A program made the position numbers and the translations under genes. Below are positions 34,801-44,400 of a DNA stretch of 64,000 nt, piece by piece. A model generated the notes under the pieces. The model was not told the DNA's origin and did not search any database. It saw only the letters and a list, made by a program, of their open reading frames with translations. Each line of letters begins with the position of its first letter. Position 1 is the first letter of the stretch. Source of the stretch: Agaricus subrufescens (Eukaryota; Basidiomycota; Agaricomycetes; Agaricales; Agaricaceae). The stretch is from contig CM057059.1 of the NCBI GenBank assembly GCA_029945375.1, forward strand, positions 3,348,001-3,412,000. The letters are read 5' to 3'.

Positions 34801-35018
34801 ATTTGGGAAGCCTACTTTGGGCCACCTCAGAAGTCCAAGAAAAACAATCTAAACATATCGATATTCACTTTCACTATATTCGGAATCTTCTTGAGGAGAA
34901 GCGGATAAAAATTGACTGGATTGATGGTCAAGAAAATCCTGCTGATATCATGACCAAAAATCTCGAGAAAATCAAGTTCAATATGTTCTGCCCTATGTTA
35001 GGATTGCATGAACAGTAG
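28863..35018 (+). pseudogene. Copia-2 gag-pol, eight TGA stops
   Basis: A single reading frame of about 2,050 codons. Order: gag (LPKLTGVDNWDSWLRR); a Gln/Lys-rich stretch; a long acidic spacer of about 500 residues; protease WMIDSGASAHFTG; pre-integrase WHRRSGH..CDGC; integrase (HSDLFEL and the region up to NGHTE); reverse transcriptase with YVDD; and RNase H (AYSDSDWASD, SSTEAEYMA, GDNLGS). In-frame TGA codons lie at 30579, 31353, 32322, 32430, 33129, 33132, 33339 and 34329. No frameshift is seen, and no TAA or TAG occurs before the natural TAG at 35016-35018. No convincing ATG opens the frame; upstream codons run to a TGA at 28854. Inactive. Confidence 0.88.
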
Positions 35019-35034
35019 TCTACTCAAGGAGGAG

Positions 35035-35425
35035 TGTTGACAAAATACCTCGAGTTAACCACTCAGTATGATGTGTATGAGCAACTACTGTGCACTATGC
35101 ACTATGCCACACCTTTTCAATTGTTTTATGCATGTTTACTATGGACTCCTTCTATGGACTCCTATGTTTCACTACATGTTTTACATTCCCCTCTACCCTA
35201 TTATTTACACCTATGGTCTCCATACATGTGTTTATTCAGTATATAAGACTGAGTATGTAGACCTTCAATATTCAGTTCAGTTTCACTCTCCACTTCGCTC
35301 TACAAGCTCTCTCAGCTCTACAAGCTCTATCTACTACCTCAAGAATCCTCCTACTGTCTAGGATTATAGCAATGTGAGTCTATATGATCTCCATGCTGCA
35401 GGTAGCAGCTCTGCTCTTATCAACA
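35035..35425 (+). repeat. Copia-2 3' LTR
   Basis: 391 bp, TGTTGA..TCAACA, followed by the GTTTA target duplication. It is the longest of the three LTR copies because it retains the segment deleted from the outer 5' LTR. Confidence 0.9.
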
Positions 35426-36489
35426 GTTTAATCTTTAAAGGTGAGTTCTCGCCTAGCAGCTGGTTTATCTTCTCGAACCTTACGCATTCTCGGGCACCTA
35501 CGAAGAAGGTGGCCCGCCTTCTGACATCACTGACAGGCTTAGTGCATCATTCTCCTACCACATGTCCATCGAAAGTACCTAGCGCAGAGTAAAACAAGTC
35601 GCCGAGCTGGATAAGTGAGTACAACAATTTCCGTCACCTGATTGCCAGATCGACAATAGTCCATGCTAGGGATCTTCTGGACGGATTGCGTAGCATCGGG
35701 TCCAAAGTGTCTGACGGAATAAATGGAACTGGTTTCGCATTGTTGGCGCTAACTAAGGCTGGAGGATATCATCTGGGTAAGGATCCTTTCCAAAATATTC
35801 TCTGCGGTGTCACTGTCTTACGATTCAACATAGATAGTGGTACCTGTCAGCTTATCATTGACCGGAAAATCAAGCTCAAGAATGATAGCCATATTTCCAA
35901 AATCACTGAAAATGGCTTGGAGTTCAAAAATGGCTCTGAACTGCCTGCAGATGTCATTGTATTCGCTACAGGGTAAAGGTAATTCCTGCATCATTAGAGC
36001 AACATTTTGATGTGATGTTTTTGTAGCCTAGCCGATATGGCTACCGAGATTCACCACATTTGCGGCCCAGATGTGGGCAACAGACTTAAGAAGATACAGG
36101 GATTGAACTCTGAGGGAGAACTCAATAGTGCTTGGAGGGATCTTGGCGTTCCAAACTTATGGATGATATGTGGTATGTAAAAATCTCATAGTAGATTTGT
36201 GTCGGCAAGACCTAACAAGTTCTCCGCGCACTAGGAAATTTCGCAATGTGCCATGTTCATTCGAAACATGTTGCGTTGCGTAAGTCTCTGGTAACTCGTG
36301 ATAGTAAACCCACTCTGAAATCACTGGCGGTGTACACAGAGATCAAAGCAATGGAAGAAGGCTTGTTCGGGCAACGTTACAGCAACCCGAATGAGTGACA
36401 CATCCTATACTTTTAGGGATCAATTATACGAATAAGGTTGGTTAGATCGAACCTAACTAGCTGTGCTCCAGATAGTCACATAATATAAA

Positions 36490-37128
36490 CCATGATACTA
36501 TGTCTCTTTGCCTTGTTATGGCCTGTAACGCTGAAGCTTCAACAGCTCGTCCAAGGGATGAGTTCTCGAAACTCCTTGACTAGTGAATCCCAAGTTTGTG
36601 TTGTATTAAAATGGCTCGTTTCTCCACCTTCGACTCTGTGGGTAGATTGAGAATGTCCCATGCAGATTCTTGTATGTTCATGAACTTCTTGACCCGCGAT
36701 CCACATGCTATCAGAGGTTTCCAATAGTCTTGCTTTAGTGTAGTCTCCCTTTCAACGTACGAATCGAAGCTTTCTCCACTCTTCACATCCCACATTGATG
36801 TCACTAGAACAACTTTGTTCAACACATCTTCTCCACAAAGCTTCTTGAGTAGTTCAATGTTCCTCATGGGGGAACCAGTCATGCGGTTGTCAGTTATACG
36901 ATGCATGTACAGTATTCCGGCAAGCAGAATGCCATCCTTGAACCTGTATGCGGTGATTGTCTTCGTGAAGGAGTCAAGCTCGTGGCCTATTCCCATGTCG
37001 TGACCGGAAGCTATTTCGATGAACTGTAAATAAAGGTTGGCATCAGAATGGTTGTGTACGAGAAGAGCGTGCGGTCTACCGTGCTTTTTCCTGTACCAGT
37101 CGTACTAATTACACTATGGGAAGTATCA
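36490..37128 (-). pseudogene. Copy E: truncated GTPase-kinase gene, close to gene C
   Basis: Matches gene C from the helical linker back to the P-loop exon's intron, with only scattered differences. The read includes ILYMHRITDNRM and VLVTSMWDVKSG. The sequence jumps from the start of the large exon (about 36945) directly to TAYRF in the preceding exon, deleting the intron and the exon part that encodes the G3 motif DTPGF. The kinase half is absent, and an extra short indel lies near 36585. It breaks off at about 37128, where sequence like the 3' flank of D/F begins. A recombination fragment, not a functional gene. Confidence 0.85.
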
Positions 37129-37630
37129 AGCAGTCTCCAAAAATTAGTACTATATACCTTTTACGTGCTGAGTTGTCGAGAAACTATCAACGTACTTCTG
37201 AGGTTGCGAGAAGCCGCGACTCCGGTATTCCTAGTTGAACTTGCCATCAGCTGAGGTTCTTTGGCTGAAATATGAATGACTCGCTCCCTGCTAGGGGCAA
37301 TCCTAGCTGAGCCGAGCCACCAGCGTACCAGTCATCACCAACCTACATCAAGATTGCCGATAAGTCTGCCAGGAGTAAATGGAATTTCCATCAAATAAAT
37401 CAAGCTCTTTGAGACGGGTGTGTCCACGACAAGATATCGTTTTTGAGTATAGCCAGGATCCTTGACTCCAACGAAACCAAAGCAAAAACAATTTCTGGTA
37501 AAATTGCGAACATTGCGGCCGGGACAAACGAAGAAAGTTCCAGTTATGACGAAAGAGTAAGAACGAAAAATGGGGGTATCAGGTAAGCCTATCAATAAGA
37601 AGCTAATTCATAGAACAAAGATGCAGGTGA
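37129..37630. repeat. Duplicate of kinase 3' flank plus Bem2-like gene 3' end
   Basis: This segment parallels 40930-41485. It starts with agtctccaaaaattagtactatat (compare 40945 and 25830), passes through sequence like the Bem2 3' flank (aggatccttgactcca, aatgggggtat) and ends with attcatagaac.aagatg, the last codons and stop of the gene at 41459. A fragment of the conserved gene's tail was therefore duplicated together with a kinase gene. Confidence 0.75.
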
Positions 37631-38261
37631 TAGGCATCCCAACTACTGGAAATGAATGCCTGTTGCTATTTTGGGTATTGTTTGTGATACAATCATTAGA
37701 ATCTCTAGGGCGCTGTATCAAACTAAACTTCGCCTACTGTCCTCAGGGTGACATCTAGTATGGTAGGGCTATGCATATCACGTTGCAACGGCATTGTTGA
37801 GCTTCGCATACCAATGCCGCATGGTCCTATCGCAATATTGAAAATCCTGCAAGTTTCAGATGAGCAGACCTTGTGTATCTAAAAGAAAACTACGGCGGAA
37901 ATTGACAAGTCCCTTTCAGTGATATCTGCAGTCATTCTGGAGTGGCTCGCACGGCCATACTATCATTAGACTGACGTCGGCTTTGCAAAGAAAACGCCAC
38001 ATCGCTCCACATGACTGTACCCTTTAAGTTCATGGGCGCCAGAGGGTAAGGTCTTGTGGCATCTTTTGACGAGGCTCATATTCATTTACTAACGCCGCAT
38101 GGTTTCGCTCCAATCGTAGAAAAACAGCGAGCTTTAGGGGTGCCCAGTAATACGGAAGAACGGCCACTACCGGGCCCAATCAATCTGTCCCTTCAACTTG
38201 CGGCGTAGGCGGTCATTTATCTCATAGGCAATCATCAAGGGCTCTGCTGCAAGAGCCGTCG
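37631..38261. promoter_or_regulatory. Upstream region of gene F
   Basis: No gene seen. About 37770-38115 aligns with the repeated upstream segments of gene D (atatcacgttgcaacggc, gaaaacgccacatcg, gccgcatggt). It is followed at 38110-38225 by the module shared with D and the monooxygenase. Confidence 0.55.
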
Positions 38262-40838
38262 ATGCTAACCTCAAGCGTAGCCGTCATAGAGGCAAGTTCT
38301 CTCGAGGAAACAGATGTCATCATAGCATAAGTACGTCGCTTTCGTTGATTCGTATATTTCCTCATCACTACGGGTAGCATAATCGGTGTAACAGGCGCTG
38401 GAAAAAGCACGGTAAAGTACCGAACATTTCACTCCATGCTTGCGTTTCTCATTTTCGTGTTTATCATAGTTCATCGAATCCGTTTTAGGCTGGAAAATAG
38501 GAATTACGAGTGACAGCGCAAAGCTAGGGGCTTATACTAAGCGTATTACGGCGTACCGGATAACGCCTCCCGATTTACAACGAAGTGTTGTCCTAATTGA
38601 CACACCAGGATTTGGCTCACGTTCAACTCGATCAGATACGGAAGTCCTTGAAGCCCTATCGGAGTGGCTTCCGGATTCTCATGCGTGTACTGAACGCGGC
38701 AGTCTACTTTCGAAGGCACGGATCAACTACAGGCCTAAGAATACTATTCCGCTCTCGGGAATACTATACGTCCACCGCATATCCGATAATCCTAACACCT
38801 TTACCCCCTTAAAAAACTTCGAGATTTATACAAGACTTTGCAGTGGAGATGCTTTGGCAAAACTAGTCCTGGTCACAACGAACCCAGAAGGAGGGGAAGG
38901 CGGTGCCATCGAAAACTTATCGACTCTTCGAATGAGCTATCGCGGACTCAGGATCGAGCAATTTGATGTTGGTGATGGGGCGCATAAAACTACTTGCGGC
39001 ATCCTTACTCCACTTATCAACGCAAAGATCAGAAAGCTCTCTTTAGATAAATGTTTGGCTGGTAGGTTGAACTTATCAGCTTATCAGGGGTATCAGCCTA
39101 ATTGATCGTTGCATATTACAGAAGGAGTCATGGTCTCCCCAACCGAGTGCCATTCGTTACTGCACGAAGTTGCAAGTAACACACAAAAGTGAGATTTCCT
39201 ATGTACTCTTCGAAGTGATGACGCCCAAGTTATGATTGACTATATTAGTCTGGTACGCATGTACATGCCAGTCGTGATCATGTTCTTACTGGTGAACATC
39301 ATAGGAATTACTTCAACAGGACCTATCTAAGGACCAAAATGCAAAGCAACAACTCTCTCTCTTATGTAAGCTTGCAAAGTCTGCCCAAAGATTTCCCCAG
39401 TGTTTTTTGCTATCAAAGGTACGGGAGTTGGATTATCATCGCAAAGGTGGATTTGCAGTTGTGCGTAAAGGAGTGCTCAGTCGTACAAATGAAATTGTCG
39501 CTATCAAATCCATGCTTGAATGGAGGCTCGATACATACAAGGTAGGTATTCATAACCTTGTTCCTGAATCGAGTTAAGTAGTATTTTACCATAGGCACAC
39601 GTAGCAGAGTTGATAAACTGGGCTCATCTTTCACATCCCAACATCCTACCATTTTACGGGGTTTGGTCTAATGGTCTCCAATCGAACTCGATCTGCATCA
39701 TATCACCTTGGATGGATAATGGAACCCTTCACGAATATACGAAAGGCAGGCAGCAATGTGAGAGGTTGTCCTTGGTGCGTCACTCTATCCAAATTGCCAC
39801 TAGGGTCTTGGTAGGCTAAGGACTTAGTTATAGCTCCTGAACGTTGTAGAAGGCCTTCTTTATCTTCATAAGCTCGATATAGTTCACGGGGACCTTAAGG
39901 GAGTATGTTAACTATTTTTATCAAGCTTACGATCACTGATGAACGAACCAGTTAAACATTCTGGTTTCGAAGGATCCAAAGGCTTTGATCACGGACTTCG
40001 GTATATCTTCCAACATAACAACTGAAACCAGGGCCCAAACCAGGCTCATACGAACGTCCGCCGGGTCGGTCACAGGGCGTTCTGAGCATTGGATAGCTCC
40101 AGAGCTTGCCCAACAATCCGAAACGGAATACGTGAAGCCGTCAAAAGCTTCAGACATCTGGTCGTTTGGTAGTGTGGTTTACGAGGTGTGTACTATGAAC
40201 CTCCTCGATTGATTTTGTTGCTGAGAACAGTTCCCAGATTATATCAGAACAATTACCATATCAAGAAACAGACGATCGATTCATGATATCAGCGATAGCA
40301 CAAGGCAGGCTACCGGGGAAGCCGGGGGGACTGGACGGGGAGATTGGCTATAGAATGTCGGAGGATTCTCTGCCCTGGCGTTTGGCTGAACGTTGCTGGA
40401 AACGAAGGCTGACCAAACGGCTGACCTGCGATGAACTCCATGCCTTTTTCACCAAAGAGTGCCAAGTTTCTGAAGAGCCCGCATGTACGGATGGAATTTC
40501 AGAGGGGCCACGCCGCTTTTGGGAAGGCGAGAAAAAGAGGCCCAAAATGGAAGTCAATTGGTCCTACGTGCATTATCTCCTCGATGAGGTAAGCAGGGCG
40601 TATACTGTATCCTTACGACCTTATGTTCATGTCAACAGTCAACATGATTTTTTTTTTAGTGTTGCAATAATTTTTTCTCGATTTATGGCGAATTTGGAGA
40701 TTTATCGGAAAAACCTTTTAGTCACGTGCGTGAACATAAGGTCGTAAGGATACAGTAATACATCGGATCGTCTTTTGATATTTGATACTCTGCCCGTCCT
40801 CTGCAATCTAGGCTTCAACTCTCAAAAAGGAGTATTGA
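38262..40838 (+). pseudogene. Gene F: GTPase-TKL kinase fusion, decayed sister of gene D
   Basis: Same exon structure as gene D from the ATG at 38262 (MLTSSVAVIEAS) to the TGA at 40836-40838. Intact-looking motifs include Walker A IIGVTGAGKST, VLIDTPGFG, VLVTTNPEGGE, GGFAVV, VAIKSM, IVHGDLKG, TDFGISSN and SDIWSFGS. It carries an in-frame TGA at 39190-39192 where gene D has CGA (24215-24217), between the GTPase and kinase halves. Drift at conserved places (WIAPEL for WTAPEL, KRLTC for ERPTC) suggests relaxed selection. The last intron is enlarged by a 151-bp MITE. Only the single nonsense codon clearly disables it. Confidence 0.82.
40605..40755. mobile_element. 151-bp MITE with perfect 25-bp terminal inverted repeats
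   Basis: The ends 40605-40629 and 40731-40755 are perfect reverse complements (starting CTGTATCCTTACGACC). The element is flanked on both sides by TA (40603-40604, 40756-40757), as expected for Tc1/mariner-type insertion into TA. It has no coding capacity. It lies in the last intron of gene F; the matching intron of gene D lacks it. Confidence 0.9.
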
Positions 40839-41458
40839 ATGAGACTTTTACACATAACGCATGAGATGTCGAACATGTTCCTCCTAGGGTCGAGACTGTT
40901 TTTTGTAATCGCCCGGTCTCCCTCTTTCGTGTCAAGCGGTCTCTAAAAATGTATACTATATGCTTTTCTCCAGGACGAGTTAGCGAGGGCCCCTGTCAAT
41001 ATTCCTCTAAACTTTGGAGGAACCACGACATAAATATTCCTATTTGAGCTTGCCACGAGCTGAGATTCGAAGGAAGTTGTGAGAGACTTGGTTACGGCCA
41101 GGGGCGGTAGTCCTGGCTGAGCCAAGTCGGCAGCCGTTATCACACTGCGTCGGGATTGTGGTTGGGCTGACGGCTGACCTGTTGGGTCGGGCTGATGTAA
41201 GCGTAACGCATGCGGGTAGCATTTGGATTAGTCGAAGAGATTTGTCTGCATGTAAGGGAAGATGGTGACCACCCAGCAGTGCATCATCGTTCTTCCACGG
41301 GTTTTGAATGATACTGGGATCCTTGACTCCATTGAAACCAGAGCAAAAAAGATTTTTGATAGAGTTACAAGTATTGCGGTCAGGAAAACAAAAAAATTCC
41401 AATGACAAGAGAGTAAAAAAGAAAAATGGGGGTATAAGGTAAGGGTATCGGGAAGAAA
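40839..41458. other. F / Bem2 intergenic region
   Basis: No gene. This is the convergent 3' space between F and the Bem2-like gene. From about 40930 onward the sequence is partly duplicated at 37129-37630, and its kinase-side part also recurs after gene D near 25830. Confidence 0.55.
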
Positions 41459-44400
41459 TTAATTCATAGAACGAAGATGATCCCGCAACTCAGCATCCTC
41501 TGTTTCGGGATTTTGTTCTTCTCCTTCGTCCTCGTCTTCCTCTAGAATCGGAGATTCCATGTCATCTTCCTCAGATGGTGCTTCCTCTGCCTCTGGGTCG
41601 ACTTCATCGAAGATATTTTGGAACTGTGATAGGTTATTAATATAAGTCACGGTGCATACAGTGGGCGTGGAGTGACACACATGGGTTATAAGAGCTTTGA
41701 CGAGTTTGTGAGATTGACCCATATTATTGAGAATCGTAACGAAATCATTTTGCGGAGCTCGCAGTAGATTGGGACTAAAAACGATAGCAAGCGCTTCTGC
41801 TGTCATGTGGTTGTGCTCTTCGTAGTCTGTCACTCTACAAGACTAGATCAGACCAAATCATGAGGAAAGAGCGCAAACCAACCTATCGAGGTGTTCCGAA
41901 ACACGCTTCAGAAGATCGAAATTGGCTTGAGGGAGTGACTGCACAACGTTGCGAATGGCAGATAATCGGTTTTCCAGATTCTCGATTTCTGATAACGCAT
42001 CAGCCCTGACCAGCGCAACTCAAGAACTACAACTCACTCATGGCGTCCATGATGTCATGGTAAGACGATGAAGGGAACACTGGTTCCGGTAGTACTCTGA
42101 ACCAAGTCTTAACAAGATCACATACAGCATGGATATCGGTGGCTTTGGTGATGGGATGTTCACCTGGACTGGGATCAGCTACAGACCGATGAGGCTAGCA
42201 GTCACTTACCGCGATTATACGCGTCTTTCAGAGAGTTGATTTCGGATACTGCACCAGCGATGCGATCTACAAATAAGCTTCAGCCATCAAAGAATGTTAT
42301 GAAGCAATCGGGGCTCACAAATCCCAACTTCCGTCAGCCCTCGTGACTCAACCTCCCTCAGGCACTGGTCAATAACGATAGGGATAGTCCCAGGAGGTAT
42401 GGGCACGCCTGCCTGGCGCTGCAGTAATGATTCGAGCCCAATTCCAAACACTGTATGCCGATAGTCATTATATCGTGTTCGCGAGTTATGGAAGATAATA
42501 GAAGCTCACCAGCATGTGGATCTTTTGACGCGGCAGCGGGCTGCTCATGAATATGATCTTGAATTTGAGGTTTGGGCCCAAGATAAGTTAACCTTCTCTT
42601 TGCCACGGTGCTTGTCACTTTATTGATCGTCTCCAGCCATTTCGTCATATCCTTCTTACTCATAGCCTGTAAAATATAATGCCCACCATCCTCCGTATCA
42701 AGCTGGAACGTAAACGACCTTTCGTTGTTAATGAACTGGGCAACTTTGGCGTCCATTACGCTCAAAACCAACGAAGGTTTACCCGTCGTAGGAAAATCCA
42801 GCTCTTCCGGTGTCCTCTTTACACCGCCATTCGACACCGAGAGGTCAGCACCAAATGCACTAGAGATTGGACGCATAAAATTGAGAAACGCGGACATGCT
42901 CTTCTTGTTACGATGTTGTTTCTGGAGTGTCGCAGTTGGTTGCTTGCGCTGTCGCGTTGCTTTATTGAGCATATCTTCCCTTCTGTCAATCCGGAATTGT
43001 TCTTGCTGCCTTTCCTTGAGAAGTTTGGCACGCATGATTCTGTCTCGTCGATTTTTCTCCATCTGGAATGCAATGAGTTTCTGGAACGGTTTTGCAACCT
43101 TTTTGATAGAAGACGGCGCATTGACACCGATAGCCTCTCGCGCTGACTCTTCTCGGATTCCTCGATGATCAAATTGGAGGTAGAGTACTTCTTTTTCGAC
43201 AGTATTAAGTCTTTCGAAGCCCCTGAGTGTAGCGTCTTCGGATTGAAGAACCTTTCGAACGTTGGGAAGTGAAGAAGTCCGGCTGATCAAATTACATAAA
43301 TGTCTGGGAAACGGTTCCATGAGTCCAAAACTTTGGGAACCACCATAAACCATTCTCACCTTCGTTTATCAAAATTGACTAAGTTCTGCCCTTCTTGACC
43401 AGACGACTCGACAAGGTCAGGCGCAACAATCACCTCCAGCATCCTCTCAATCAACCACCCCATATCCACCGTCAAACAATCCATACTACTCGTCGATTGC
43501 AGGATCGGCCTCGCCAACAACGTAGCCAAGGAATCACATGTACAACCCCGATTATAAGCGATCAACTGCCAAGGTCGCTGATGCAATCTACTCTCCATAC
43601 TCATAATCGCCGAACAAATCACCGCCTCGACAAATGAGCGTACACAAGGACGTTCAATGTGATGTGACGAGTTCGCTTCTGCATTCCTCAACCTAGCAAC
43701 CTCGATCGCGCGAAGGAACAACTCCATCCTCGTTTGCCTGGTTCGTAAACCCAGTTTCGGTGCAACCAGCTTCGAAATAAGCCATTTCCGAACGATCCCA
43801 TGTGCCCGTATACAACTTCGTATACCAGGTGGCAAAAGCCTATACAAAGTATCTGCGGCCATTTCTGAAATTAAACTGGATGGTTCAACTTCGTGGATGT
43901 GGGTATACATGGTCTGGATTTCGATGACTTCATCCACAGTCCCAAATTCTCGGGGAGAGAACCATCCGGCCCTGTCATAGGTTTGGAGTTCTAGCAGTTC
44001 TGCCGTGGCATACAAGTCCTGATTCAAAATTTCAGCACATGTATAGACCGCAAGGAAACGGAGTAACTTAGCGCACCTCTTCCGTCACATTACTCAAAGC
44101 AGCCCGCGCCATGCCATCAATCATCTCTACAAGGTCCTCCGGGTTCATCCCGTCGAGCTCCGGCAGCTCTCTAACGCTCATACCTCTCATCCTGCCTCCG
44201 CTCGTACTGTTGCTAATAAGACCGGCTATCGTAGCCCCACTTCCCCTCCTCAACGTCCCGGATGGCAATTTCTGACCCATCGGCCTCTTCATCTGCGAAT
44301 CAAACACCCCCTGCAATACCGTCTTACTATCCATTAATGCAACCCAAGCCATAGCAACATCCGGCTCTTCAAAGGTCTCCGTCTTGAACAGAACATGGTC

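Larger units (their letters stand above)
27918..35425 (+). mobile_element. Copia-2, old decayed Ty1/Copia element with duplicated 5' LTR
   Basis: Bounded by the 5-bp target duplication GTTTA (27913-27917 and 35426-35430). The flanking monooxygenase codons rejoin exactly when the element and one copy of the duplication are removed. The outer LTRs are 27918-28215 and 35035-35425. A third LTR (28296-28660) lies inside the 5' end, after a primer-binding site and 80 bp of leader. The gag-pol frame is continuous from about 28863 to 35018, apart from TGA stops. Termini are canonical TGTTGA..TCAACA. The polypurine tract is AAGGAGGAG at 35026-35034. Confidence 0.92.
26022..36398 (+). pseudogene. Flavin-containing monooxygenase-like pseudogene, split by Copia-2
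   Basis: Multi-exon FAD-dependent monooxygenase of the FMO/Baeyer-Villiger-like type with an NTF2/SnoaL-like N-terminal part. Visible motifs include SVLIIGGSQNGLGIA (FAD Rossmann), GDIWRN, LIFATGFSG, VVIIGTGTS joined over an intron to THDIANDYYSHGV (second nucleotide fold), and ADVIVFATG. The C-terminus ends at the TGA at 36396-36398. Splice sites are still well preserved. Lesions: a frameshift near 26348 (before YPDVAWI), TGA at 26714-26716 where the family normally has Arg, an interrupting stretch at about 26826-27281, Copia-2 inserted in the codons for GWSL|IFK, and TAG at 35580-35582. It probably once oxidised a small hydrophobic substrate. Non-functional now. Confidence 0.85.
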
